Shown here: piece by piece, positions 44,810 to 56,644 of the stretch
Position numbering within the stretch: position 1 is the stretch's first letter
Layout of the letters: each line of letters opens with the position of its first letter
Assembly (NCBI GenBank): GCA_025174535.1
Contig: JALBUN010000009.1
Span: 1,364,001-1,428,000, forward strand
DNA length: 64,000 nucleotides
DNA from: Cantharellus purpuraceus
Lineage: Eukaryota > Basidiomycota > Agaricomycetes > Cantharellales > Hydnaceae
Direction: 5' to 3'
Made by a program: the position numbers and the translations under genes
The notes under the pieces: generated by a model
Told to the model about the DNA's origin: nothing
Database searches by the model: none
The model's input: the letters and a program-made list of their open reading frames with translations, nothing else

Positions 44810-46013
44810 TCAGCTCAATGTCATCACAATGTGCAACGATGTCTCATCTTTACTCACTATTCAAAGGCACGACTATATCTCCAAACCATGGCGGTGAAAT
44901 TGAAGGCCTGCACCCGAAATAATCAATTATACCAGCAAGTTCCAATCATTACAGCTCCAATACCCATCGAAGTCGCGACCCGACCCCACCCCTACCCTGT
45001 CTACACCCCTACCCCGTCTACTTCTCACCGCTTTATACCCTCCGCCTCCGGGCTAAAATATTTATGTGTGCTTATCCCAGTCGGTCTTCTTCAATGTAGC
45101 ACAAATGATAAATCATTACGGACTCTCGAATACCCGCCTCTCTGCCACTAGCCAGTATTTGCTCACTACACTAGTTTATTAACCTGTGCTCTAGCGTTGT
45201 ATACATGGAGCGGTTTATACCACACGGTAGAGGCATTTACTGATAGCATGGGGATAGGGACGCGGTTCCCGTTCAAAACTCCCTTCCCTTACAAAAACCC
45301 AAAGCAATACGACGAAAACGCGGTGAGGTAGCCGTTCTGAATGTTTTATGGTGGCTGCATACCTTCATCTATCCTTATTGGTTAGACAATGTAACGCTGG
45401 TGTATCAAGAAGCCTACCTAAATCTGAGCATCTGGTACATAACCGGCATATGCCTGCGCCAAGCCCCTTGTCCTCGTACCGATTGGGTGACGTCGTATAA
45501 ATATAAGTTTCACCGAGATTTTCTGTGACTCATTTTTCAGTATCGAATGCAGAAGAAGGGTTGGCACTGCTGTGCAGAGGCTATGTAGCGTTGATCAAAC
45601 AGCCGTTACGAAGACAGGACTACTCGTCCGAAGATCAAAGAACGTTCGTGCCCAAGTGGTACTCTTGGCAGCACCCTGCACACTGCCAAAGAATATGGGC
45701 GAGAAGTGGGCCAACCATCCACAATCAACTCACGCGAAACTATAGGACCACATAAATGCTTCATCTAACAGTATGCCCGATTTCACACGATAGCACGCAT
45801 CGCAACGGCATGCAGGGATTTTACCAATTCATTTGTCCATCGTCCATGATGTATGAATTTCACTGTTCTGCATCTTTTAAAGTTACCTGCGATCTCAGGA
45901 CCATCCGTCAACGCTGACAGAAACTTCTGGTGATGTTGCGTGATGGCATGTCGCATTGATCTGGGCGTATCAGCTAGGCAGTGAATAGCGTGCTAGATAC
46001 GAGCGAGATAGGC
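44810..46013. other. Intergenic, no gene seen
   Basis: Short ORFs only. A small direct repeat (ccctaccctgtctacaccc / ctaccccgtctac) lies near 44990-45020. Confidence 0.4.
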
Positions 46014-48230
46014 GCGTCATTGCTTCCTAAATATTAATAGATGGGTCGGGGTTTATGCCATGGCAAAGTGAATAGATGGCGACCGTAAATTCTTGTCGGC
46101 ATAATGCAGAAATACGACTTCAAGCTCACAACGCTAAAAAAAAGTTTGAGAAAAAATCGACTAACAGGGCATAATGGACTTGGACGCCAGCGCAGCCTTG
46201 GCCTTGCCACGCACGTTTCGCGCGAGTGGGATCTTTCGAGCCGTGTCATCATCATAGGTTCCTTGCACCGGGTAGATGAAGGGCAGGGAGTCGATTGGCT
46301 CTTTGATCGTGAAATGCAGGGATACGACTCGGGAAGGCTTCCAAATCAATATGCAGATCCCGTTATATTAAGCCGACATATAAACACTGAGCCACCCTCG
46401 AGAATTACATCTCAACGCTGTGTCGCCCATCTAGTAAGGCTAACTCTGACAACGCAGAGAATAGGGGGTAGACTTATGAGAGGGAGGCATGGAAGAATAA
46501 TGATTATGATACACATTGTGTAGGTCTACTCGTGAAATCCTCGGTTCTGTAACGTCCCTGTTATGCTGCGCCGATAGATCTGGATGCTGCATGACTCCCT
46601 TCAGCTCGAAAATCGACGCCTCATCGCTGTGCTGTTCATCTGGTATATGCCGACGCGAGTGGGTTCATGCCAGGATGCCTGCGTCGTATGGCGTTTGCTT
46701 CCAGGTCTATCATACTACGCCTCTGTTTCACGCCCCTGCGTCGTTGACATGATAATAGACTAGGCAGCCAGGTGTGCACAGCCTGAAACCTGCTCACTGG
46801 ATAGCACAGCATTTGTCGTGTCGTCGTGCTTCTGCCGGCCAAAGATGATCGGCGCCGGCAGATGCTCATTCGTACTGGTGTGATCGCACTCCTAAATTTG
46901 AAAAAATGTTGAACAGCGTGAGCGGTGCCGAGGATGCTTCGATGATATTTCTTCCAGTTCCTTTGAGGCGCACGGGGAGTCTGAATCGCGGTTTGTCCAT
47001 GATATGTGGATCAAACTTGAAGGTGCAAAAGAGTGACCGTTATAATCAACGGAAAGGGGCCCATTAATTGATAGGGCGCATATGGAACCGGCTCAAGCTG
47101 AAAGCCCTGCTTTTTGATGCTTTCCAACCCCTAGTCTCAACTTACCCCGCCGTAAGTCCAAAATGGAGCAACAACGGTCAGACCGCCGAATGCAAGCCGA
47201 ACGGCATGCATTGGCATCCCGACTTGCGATGGACAACCAATGGCCAGTCAGTGTTCATGAAGCGCCCTCCGCACGACACGCGTCATTGCTTCCTAAACAC
47301 CAACGGAAGGTCGAGGTTTGTGCCAGGGCAGAGTGAGATTGATGGCGACCGTAAATTCTTGTCAGCATAGTGCAGAAAACAGGGCATAAACGAACTTGAA
47401 ACGCCCAGCGCAGCAGGTTTCGCCTTGCCCCCCCATGCAGGTTTCGTATGAGTGAGATCTTTCAAGCCGTGCCATCATCATCGTCGTCGTCATAGGTTCC
47501 TCAGCGCATCGGGCAGATGAAGGGCAAGGAGTCAATTGGCTCTTTCCCGGCCTACTCGTGAAATGCTCGGGTTCTGTAACGTCCCTGTTATGCTGCGCCG
47601 ATAGATCTGGATGCCGCATGACACCCTTCAGCTCGAAAATCGACGCCTCGTCGCTGTGCTGTTCATCTGGCATATGTCGACGCGAGTGGGTCCATGCCAG
47701 GATTCCCGCGCCGCATGGCGTTCGCTTCTGTTTCACGCTCCTGTGTCGTCTCATGCGTCGATACACCGGATAGCACAGCACTTGTCGCGCCGCCGTGCCT
47801 CTGCCGGCCAAAGATGATCGGCACCGAATGCTCATTCGTACTGGTGTGATCGCACTCCTAAAAATTTGAAAAATATCGAGCAGTAGGGTGAGCGGTGCCG
47901 AGGATGGCCTCCATAATACCTCCAGTGCCTTTGTGCGTCTGCATCGCGGTTTGTCCTTGGACAATGTGGATAAAGAAGGAGGAATTACAGAACTCGCAAA
48001 GTCCGGTGCCAATTGCAGCACTTGAGACACCGTTATCATCATCAAAAAGGGGGCTCTCCCATTAATTTTAATAGGTGCGGCATATGGAACCAGCTCAAGC
48101 CGAACACCCCGCCTTTTGATGCTCTCCACAGGCCGAACGGCATGCATTGGCACTCCCCTTTCAAAGTGACTTGCGATGGAGACAACCCCATGGCCGGTCA
48201 GTGTTTCATGAAGCTCTCTCCTCCTCGTGC
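46014..48230. repeat. Diverged tandem duplication, ~1.0-1.25 kb units
   Basis: Unit 1 starts near 46014 and unit 2 near 47279: both read gcgtcattgcttcctaaa, then gatggcgaccgtaaattctt. A second anchor, ctgtaacgtccctgttatgc, occurs at about 46546 and 47574, and a third, cgcatatggaacc with aagccgaacggcatgcattgg, at about 47077-47215 and 48070-48150. The spacing of anchors shifts from ~1265 to ~1030 bp, showing an indel of about 230 bp in unit 1. Minus-strand ORFs cross both units (46636-46869; 47362-48153, 263 codons) and share DEQHSDEASIFELKGVM-like peptide, but no known domain. Confidence 0.75.
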
Positions 48231-48540
48231 GCGCTGGCCAATGACTGCTGTGCCCCCCGCTTGCCGTGGAGCGTCACCAGAGCCTTGCGAACTGCTCCAC
48301 TTGTATAGCGACACCCAATACGCCCTAAATGTCTGACCTACTACTGCTACTATAAATGCTTGCCAAGGTCTCACTCAAGTCTTGCCCGCAGCAAAGTGTG
48401 CAGTGTGACACGTGATGATCGTAAAGTTTTCAAATAAAACACGTGACGGGACGTGACGCTGTACCCCACCCGTCGACCACCGTGTATTTATGCATTGCCT
48501 GTAGATCAATTCCCCACCACTCTCTCAACCTCTGCATTCC

Positions 48541-49814
48541 ATGGCACCGCCTCCCCTAGATTTACCCAACCAGCGTCCTTTCTTTGAACGCCATCAAGTA
48601 GCCATAGGTGCCGTTAGATGCCGAGCTTTCAGCTCTCTGGGCTAATCTGGCGTATTTCAGCGGGCTTTCTTCTCAAATTGGCGGTCGACACGATCACGCT
48701 TCCGTTACTGCTGTGGCCTTGGGCGAATAGGATTGTCGATTGGGTTGACACCGGCAAGACTGGGCAATGTCGGGTGTGTATATATACCCCGCACGCCATG
48801 ATGGCGCGGAGCGCGTCGAGGCCGAGAGGAGTGGTCGTACATGTACACGGCGGGGGGTGGACAATGTGAGTCTGGGGCGTGTCACCTCTCCCCCTCCCCG
48901 ATTGTGATGGGGAATTTTTTTTCTTTTTGTTGTTAGAGGGTGCCCAGAGGCGGAAATGGCGCTGTGCCGCTACCTGTGTGACGAGTTGGGCGTGGTGGTG
49001 GTGGCGCCTGATTATCGCAAGGCACCTCGTACGTTTGTTCGTTTCAAAGTGTCTGGACACGATGCTCATGTATGTAGGCTACCCTTACCCTCATGCGCTG
49101 GAGCAATGTTATTCTGTTCTTGTTTGGGTAGCAAGGTACGACGTGACGCTGCTGTTGGTGTACGTGGGCTAATGTGTCGTGAGCAGTGGCGGCCTCAGCC
49201 GTGTCCTTGGAAAGCGGAAGCAACCGATTGACATGGACGTGACACGCATTGCACTCTCGGGGGCATCCGCTGGATCCAATCTCGCTGCTTCTCTTACGCT
49301 GCTCTCCCTTGAGCGCCCTCTCCCGCAAGCCTGTCAAGTGGTCGGCCTCGGACTCTTGTATCCTGCACTGAACCTAGATGTGCCTTACAAGGACAAACTC
49401 GCGCGTGTGGATCCTACCAAGGTATTGCCCCTGTGGATGTCTCGACTGTTTTTCAGAGCATACCTCCCGCCGCCGCGGTCCACGTCTGACCCGTATGTCT
49501 CCCCCGCACTGGCTGCTCCTGGCGTGCTGGCACGATTCCCCTCGACGGTCGTGCTGACGGCGGCCTACGACTATCTGGCCCACGAGGCGGACGAGTTTGC
49601 GCACCACTTGCTCGGCCTGGGGGTGCGGGTGGAGCATAGGCGGTTTACGCAGGTCGGACATGCGTTTGACGCGATGCCCGCGCGGAGCAGAAGGCAGAGG
49701 GTGCTGAACGGTGATGCCAGGGACGAGGCGTGGGAGATGATGGCGGGTGTGTTCCGGGACGTGTTGAGCGAGGAGGAGGACGATATGATCAAGGTCGAGG
49801 TGCTGAAAAATTAG
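48541..49814 (+). CDS. Alpha/beta hydrolase, HSL-type (abhydrolase_3)
   Basis: Exons 48541-48607, 48661-48865, 48937-49028, 49078-49135, 49187-49814; 1050 nt, 349 aa. After a hydrophobic N-terminal segment (LLKLAVDTITLPLLLWPW) comes the oxyanion motif HVHGGGWT, the APDYRKAP motif, PHALEQCYSVLVWVA, the nucleophile elbow ALSGASAGSN (G-x-S-x-G), the acid in VVLTAAYDYLAHEADEF and the catalytic histidine in VGHAFDA. This is the full triad of hormone-sensitive-lipase-type esterases, acting on ester bonds of lipids or small molecules. The first exon border (donor after ATAG) was chosen because it keeps frame. TATA-like tgtatttatgc sits about 60 bp upstream. It is likely a membrane-anchored esterase with unknown substrate. 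Confidence 0.9.
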
Positions 49815-50266
49815 AGAGCGTCGCGACAGTTGTAGCCGTGGTATACCGTGGGGGGGGCGGCCGGCAGGGGCAGGGATGGATTGACTTTATGGATGCCTAT
49901 CTCGGATAGCCGTAGCCGTGCGGGCGGGCGGGTCACGTGGTGAGAGACACGTGGGAGGGCATATGAAGGGAATGGAGAGGGCAGCAGTTGTTGGGTGGGA
50001 GTGGTCGTCACGATCAGGATCGATGGCTGGCCTGTATCTTGTTCCTGGATTTCCAGATGATCACTCTCTGAAAGACGTTGCTACGTACGCAAGATGTCCA
50101 GGTTCATAACAAGACCGCCGCCCTTTTTGTTACTGGAATGTTGACGCCCTGACGAGGCGGAGGTCAAATCCGCCTATTGTTTGCGCGGACCAAATAAGGG
50201 AGGTCTCACCTTGTCTTTCGACGTCGACCGTCACCTCGCTTTTAGTCCAGGTTTCACTCGTGTTCC
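49815..50266. other. Short intergenic region
   Basis: Lies between two genes on the same strand. No TATA box or ORF of note; it should contain the FHA-RING promoter. Confidence 0.4.
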
Positions 50267-52013
50267 ATGGATTCTCCAACCAGCGACACTCCTAGGCAGT
50301 CCCTTTTGGGCTCCATCAATTTTCTAGCTCGTTCAAACCGTCCGAGAGCAGCCACCACGGCGAACAACACTGAGACTCCCGCTACCGCCGCATCCAACCA
50401 GCACCCGTCCACCCCCGGCCACAGACGCCGCCCCGCGGCCAGCAACGCCGCCGCTCCCGCCCAGCAGGTGCAGGGCTCTGCCTCGGGCGGTTTGGGCTAC
50501 ATGTTGCGCCGCCGCCGGTCAGCCACTGCTTTGGCGGAGCGTCCAGAGCACCGTGTAGAGGCCCCGTCGGGCCCCACGCACCGCATCCGTCTCGTCCCCC
50601 ACCTCGAGTCCCACCGCTCGCTCCATTTCGAGGCCATCAGCCGCGACGTGCGCCAGGGCGACCCCCCGCTGCGCATAGGGCGCTTCACAGACCGCTCCAC
50701 GCACTCGGGCAGCAACAGCAACAAGCTTGCGTTCAAGTCCAAGGTGGTCAGTCGTGGGCATGCCGAGGTCTGGTTCGACGCGGGAAGTGTAGGTGTTTGG
50801 CTTTCATTCCCTGGCTTGGCCCCTCACCCCGTCGCTCTATAGTTTTACATCAAGGACACAAAGAGTTCTTCTGGCACGTTTCTCAACCATATTCGTCTTT
50901 CGTCCCCCAACTCGGAATCTCGTCCGCACCCGATCAAGGATGGCGACGTTCTTCAGCTAGGCGTCGACTATCAGGGCGGCACGGAGGAAATCTACCGCTG
51001 TGTCAAGATGCGTGTAGAGCTCGGTCGGGAATGGCAGTCTGGGGTCAATGCGTTCAAGTGGGTTCTGTCTCTATACTTTGCAAACTTTTTCCTGAATACG
51101 TTTTCAGTTCGAATGCACTCATGCAGCTCAAGACTCTATCTGGAGCAGTAGCACCCTCTAGCGCTAAAGCAGGTCCCGCCGAGAAACGGACAAGGTCAAA
51201 TATAACGGATTGCTGTATTTGTGAGTCGCCAATCGTGTTCTGACACACTCGGCTGAACGGGTTTGGAAAGGCCTTTTCCAAGTGACCGTCTGTCAATCGT
51301 TGTTCATTGCACCATGTTCACACGTCTACCACTACAAATGCATCCGGCCCCTACTCGAGATGCACCACCCAGGCTTCTCATGCCCGTTATGCCGCACATT
51401 TGCGGACTTGGAGGCGGACGTGGAGGTTGAGCATCGGGATGTGGATCCTGGTGCGATGGAAGACGTGGAGATGGCGGCTGGCGATGCTGAAGACGCGCAT
51501 GCCATGGGCGATGCGGCGTCTCCGGAGCCGAATGACGTGCCGGAAGGACGCCAGGCAGATGTGGACGTTGATGTGGATGATGCAGATGCAGATGATGCGG
51601 ATGAGGGGGATGGAGATGGGGACGGGGACGGGGACGGGGACGGAGATGGGGACGGAGATCGCACGTCGTCGTCGCTGAGCAACGAGGGTGCACCGATTGA
51701 TGGGGATGTGGGACCCGTGCGTGCGGCCGATCCTATTCCTATTCCTATTCCTATAGTGCGGCAGGACTCTGGGGAGACGTCGGTTTTTGCGGGTGCGGAG
51801 GCGACGCCTTTGAATAGTACGTTTTTGGCGACGCTGGTGAGGCCGGGTGGGGAGGGGCATGTGGCTGGCGGAGGTGGGGGTGGGGCTGGTGTGCCTGTGA
51901 GAGGGACGATGGGGTTGGATGCGATTGCGATGAGCGATGAGGGTGAGAGTGTGGAGGAGGGTGGTGGTGGTGGTGGTGTTGGTAGAGAGGTGGGTGGGAA
52001 GCGCAAACGGTAG
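50267..52013 (+). CDS. FHA-RING E3 ubiquitin ligase (Dma1/CHFR-like)
   Basis: Exons 50267-50788, 50843-51057, 51108-51220, 51271-52013; 1593 nt, 530 aa. Residues 1-103 are disordered. An FHA domain follows (about 104-245) with LRIGRF, KVVSRGHAEVWFD and YIKDTKSSSGTFLN, which include the phosphothreonine-binding Arg, Ser-x-x-His and Asn. A RING-H2 follows (about 279-320): CCIC, then APCSHVYHYKC and CPLC, all eight ligands present. The C-terminal ~200 residues are acidic with a long Asp-Gly run. Yeast and fission-yeast Dma proteins and human CHFR pair these domains to ubiquitylate mitotic and septation factors at spindle poles or the division site, so a cell-cycle checkpoint role is likely. The long acidic tail is unusual for Dma. 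Confidence 0.9.
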
Positions 52014-53269
52014 TCTGCTGTTGTGCGCCGATGGTGAGGATGATGATGATACCGGTTTTATATATCCTTTAGTTGTAGGGAACTACTGGGTCGCTTTTGG
52101 AGGATTTTTCTGTTATGCTTTTTACGACAAATTTTTTTTTTTTTTTTTATGTATTTTGGATGGAATAATTGTACTGTTTGTTCTTTTTTTTTTTAATGGG
52201 GAATGAAAGGGTACTAGATTTAAAATGGTATTGTTATGTGTAGGGTGGTGACGTTTTACTGGGATATTTAATCTGTGTTCGCGCGTGTGCATGTGTGGGT
52301 TTTGGACTTTGCTCTATCCAGCTCACGCGGAGTGCTACTACTCTGTACTCGCGCGGTCACCAAAAGATCCCCTTCCTTCCTTCCTTCCTTCCTTCCTTCC
52401 TTTGTATTGCCGGTGCGCTGCGATTCGCGGCGGTCGAATTCGGATTTTATGTGTGATAATTCCGGAGAGGCAGGGCAGGGCAGGGCAGGACAGGGCAAGG
52501 CAGGGGCGAAGCAAGGCAAGGCAAGGCAAGGCAAGGCAGCTGGGGATGATGTCGTGGCGATGAGAGGTGAGTTTGTGTCGGGGTGGGGAGCGTGGGCCCA
52601 GATAGAGAGAGAGAGGGTGGAGCGTGAGCGTGAGCTGGCGTTTGGAGTTGGAGTTGGAGGATTGGGGGTGGAGAGGAAGGGGGGGAGGAAAGGGAGAAGG
52701 AAAGGCGGGGAGGACCGAGTGAACGATCGAAAGAAAGGCCTTTCTTTCGTCGAGCGTGAACCCGGGCCGGGCCTTTTTGTTGTTGTTGTTGGGAAGGGCA
52801 TCGTTGTTATGCTATTATGCATCACATGACACCCCCGCGCTCTCTCTCCTCTCCTCTCCTCTCCTCTCCCCTCCGGATGGGTATTTTTTGGCGCTGGTAC
52901 GTTCTTTGGTGCTGTTATACGCGGGTGACTGGTAACTTTTTGGTTTTTTTTTTTTTTCTTTTTCTTTTTTACGCTTGATGATCATAGGTCACATGGTGCG
53001 ATGGGTGCGTTGGCGCTGGAAGTGCGTGTGTGTGTGCATGTGACGCTGGGGTGCTGGATGTGTGTGTGCATGTGACGCTGGGGTGCTGGATGGATGATGC
53101 GTGTCGGGATGGCATTGACTGGCTTTGGTGTGCCCTGAGGGGTGGGTTGTGATGGGCGCGGAAGGCTGGGTTCGGTCAGCTGAGCGGGTGTGGTTTGGGG
53201 CGGGGGAATATGCGGTTTCAGGAGGAGTGAAGCTTGGGTTTGAGTATCAAGTCGTGGTGGTGGTGGTGC
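52014..53269. repeat. Simple-sequence region
   Basis: This holds poly-T runs, (ttcc)n at 52376-52401, ggcag and aaggc pentamer arrays at 52468-52540, a ctctc array at 52845-52870 and a ~32-bp pair (gtgtgcatgtgacgctgggg unit) at about 53027-53095. A pair of complementary 184-185-codon ORFs at 52268-52829 arises from this repetition and is not taken as a gene. Confidence 0.7.
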
Positions 53270-54690
53270 CGGTGCCGGTGTTGTTGTGAGCATCATGATA
53301 TTCCTGGTCTTTTTTTTTTTTTTAATAAACGTTTGATGATTTGCTTTTTCTAATAATTGTCTTGCTTACCAGGTTCATGCGGCCAGCACCCTAGACGATA
53401 CTATATAAACTTCTTTGACTGTTGTGTAACAACAATGCCATACTTGTGCATTTTTGCAGCACCATTAGCCTCGTGAGGTCGCTTCGGCACGCCATCATAT
53501 TCGTGTGAGCAAGCTCCTGGTGAGGGCGATGAAAATGCCAAAGGACTCTGTGTTCAGCGTTGAGCATCTTGCCTTTTGCGAGATTGTGGTGTCGGCTTAC
53601 CTGTCTGTCCTAGATCCTAGCTAGTTCCGAGTGACCGTCTCATTTAAACACCCTTGACTTTTGTGAGTGTAGTAACGCGACGCCACGATGCCATTCAGAG
53701 TTCGTCTGAATGTCTTTGCGGCAATTCGTTTGACGGGGCTGGGTACGTTGGCGTCTTGGTTGAGATTGGTAGGAGAGGACGGTCTATGGTGGGTCGGATG
53801 TAGGCCACATCTGTGCTTTTCAGTCACGCGGCGGTGCAAGTATTGCCGCGGTATCGGTGTTTTGGCTCTGTGTTCAAAGTTGAGTATCTTGCCTTTTACG
53901 AGATTGGGGTGTCGACGTGCCTGTTTATCCCAGATCCCGAGTGACTGTCTCATTTAAACACCCTTGACTTTTGTGAGTGTAGTAACGCGACACCATGCAT
54001 TGTCGCGACGCCACGACGCCATTCAGAGTTCGTCTGAATGTCTCTGCGGCAATTCATTGGACGGGCCTGGGTACATTAGCATCTAGGTTGACTTGATCAG
54101 AAGGAGAGGACGGTTTATGGTGGGTCGGATGCAGGCCACATCTGTGCTTTTCAGTCACGCAGCGCCATGCAAGCATTGCCGCGGTATTGTTACGCATCCT
54201 TGGCGATGGTGTTTGGTGTGTTTTTTGACAGGTTTGGTGTATCCGTGTTGTTGTGAGCCTCCTGATTTCTTTTTTTAACATTTGATGCTTGTCTAACAAT
54301 TGTCTTACTTACCAGGTTGTTAGGGACATGATATGGCGGCCAGCACCCGAGACGATGTCATATAAACTTCTCGGACTGCAGCAATGCCATGCTTGTGCAT
54401 TTTTGCGGCACCATTAGAGGGTCCCTTGTGAGGTCGCTTTGGCACTCGAGAGCAAGCTCCTGATGAGGGGGATGAAAATGCCAAAGGACTCTGTATTCAG
54501 CGTTGAGTATCTTGTATTCTGCGAAACCGTGGTGTCGACTTACCCAGGTCCGAGCTAGTTCCCAGTGACAGTCTCATTTACGCACCCTTGACTATTGTAA
54601 GCATAGCAACGCGATGCCATGCATTGTCACGACGCCATTCAGAGTTCCTCTGAATGTCTTTGCGGCAATTCATTGTGATCAGGTTGTTGT
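53270..54690. repeat. Nested duplications with a conserved hairpin
   Basis: The ccattcagagttcgtctgaa core occurs at about 53690, 54018 and (with one change) 54635, each holding the hairpin CATTCAGA-gttcg-TCTGAATG. ttgacttttgtgagtgtagt precedes the first two, and a diverged form the third. Larger blocks (gccagcaccc..atataaactt, tgaaaatgccaaaggactct) recur at a distance of about 950 bp (53380/54333 and 53530/54476). No coding domain is visible, although a VTEKHRCGLHPTHH-like peptide is repeated on the minus strand. Confidence 0.7.
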
Positions 54691-56644
54691 GAACAAGCTC
54701 CGTGTGAAGGCGATCGAATTCGTCTTGTCGTCCATGTCCGCGTCGTCGGCCGTCGGTATCAGGAGTGCCCAACAACGCATCGTGTCTGTTTCCTTCACGA
54801 GGGTGAGTGTTGGTAGACCACTCGATGTCCGTAGGTGCGGATGTGACATACCCTGCTGTGGAATCACCGATGACAGACATTGCGACCGAAATAACGGACC
54901 ATACGGGCCTGGAAGTGGGAGGTACACGTCCCTTTGAACGCCAGTCCAAACGTTGTGCAAGGGGCCTGCAGGGTAGTACTACAAGAGGCCGCTCCTCGTC
55001 CCTCGTCCCTCGTGTCCCTAAAGCGACGACGACATAGTTGTATCTCCTCGAGGCGACCTGGATATCCGATACCATGCATGCGGCAGGCTAGGGAGGGTAC
55101 GTGAACGCGGCTTTGACTGCATTGTTTGATGGTTTACTTACCACGAGGTAGGGCCGAGTGAGTGGCGACAATGGAACCCTAGACTTCATCAACGCTCTGT
55201 GCCATCGATTGCGAGTTCGGGTATCAGGGATATGCCATTGTGCGCCGCGTGTTGCTCACGAATGGCAGCATAATGTCTAAAGGAAGGTGCGTGTATGGGG
55301 AACCTCCAGCCAGTGCCCGGCCCTGACGGAGAATCAGTTTTGAGATTCGGAGACGCAACGTGCATGCTCAATATGTGCCCACGCCATGTGTCGTCGAGCC
55401 GCCGGCCAGATGAGAACAGAGTGACAACTTTGTGAAATGGATGTGCCGCTTAGGCGTCCCTCAGGACTTGAAACGAGGTGGTGTAGATGTCTAGTCGAAG
55501 CCACTGATACCCCTGTGTTTCATGGCTGCAAGAGGTACGTGAATGCGACTGTGGCGGAAATTTTTTTGACTGTCCGCTTAGGGCGGGAACAGTGGCTACC
55601 ACCGGCGCATACAATCCAGGTATATTCAATGATTCTAATTACAACTCTCAGTTCACATCCACATTCAGGTTGAGGGGCGACCGAGGACTTGTAGTGAGGC
55701 CTCGTCAATAGGTGGGACGATGGCGGAGCCCACAAAGACCTTGTTCGTCAATGTTTGCATCTGTTACAGCTTGGCTCTATGGGTGCTCCAGTGCGCTCGG
55801 CATCTAATTTGCTTTCCTTTTAATGAGACGTAAACGAAGCTTGATGGTGCGGGTGCTATAGATCTCTATGCTGAAACTGATGCCGAAGCGACAACAGAGT
55901 GTTTTGTGTTCCGTCCGGCGGCACGGCCACTTGGGTCTCCACCTTGACAATAGAGAGGGTGCGGCGTCTGCTGCATAGTTTCATACATGCCGTAAGGCCA
56001 AGGTTTCGGCAGAGCCGTCGGTGGTGTTATATTTACTCCTTGACACGGTATGGCAGACATCCCTCGTTTCCATCACAAAACATTCAATCTCACACGAGGC
56101 CTTTCTAGTTTGTTGTATGACTCGGACCATAGAAGCGCCTTATACGTACAATTCATCAAGGGGTGTTGTCCATATTCCGGATCACTCGGGGCTGCCAATG
56201 GTCGCCTGCTAGAAAATTGTGTTGAAGGATGTGCTGGCTCTACCCAAATTTTCACGACGGACTTGCACCGGTGCGCGTGTCCCCACTCTGGCATCTCCCC
56301 GTTCACGATAATGCCTAGTTGACGAACTTGGAGACCGTGCAGAGTCAAAGATGAAGACTGTTTCTCCGTAGGATAACTACAGCGAACGATAGGTGGCATC
56401 AAACACATGTCCCCTTTTTTTTGGCGCTGCCGTAAGGGATTGGAAACAATTCAACACATTCAACACGTGATGATGCCAGACCATCGAGAAACGAAACAAA
56501 ACTCCGCTCGGTTGTGCGCACTCCTTTGGCTATAAATTCCCTTCTATCATGGCCGTCAGCAACATCCCCCCTCTCTACGACCTCGTCTAGCCACGACAAG
56601 ACAATAACCAACACTCTGCTCATCCAACACCCCTTTCTGACAAC
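54691..56644. other. No confident gene
   Basis: A 165-codon minus-strand ORF at 54578-55075 and shorter ones on both strands lack recognisable domains. The last ~100 bp are the leader of the F-box-like gene. Confidence 0.35.

Noticed and set aside
51332..52006. 224-codon antisense ORF in the FHA-RING gene
   Set aside because: It is a Ser/Pro repeat arising from the antisense of the Asp-Gly repeat; the sense frame carries the complete RING.
52268..52829. Complementary 184-185-codon ORFs
   Set aside because: Both lie in ttcc and ggcag simple repeats and mirror one another.
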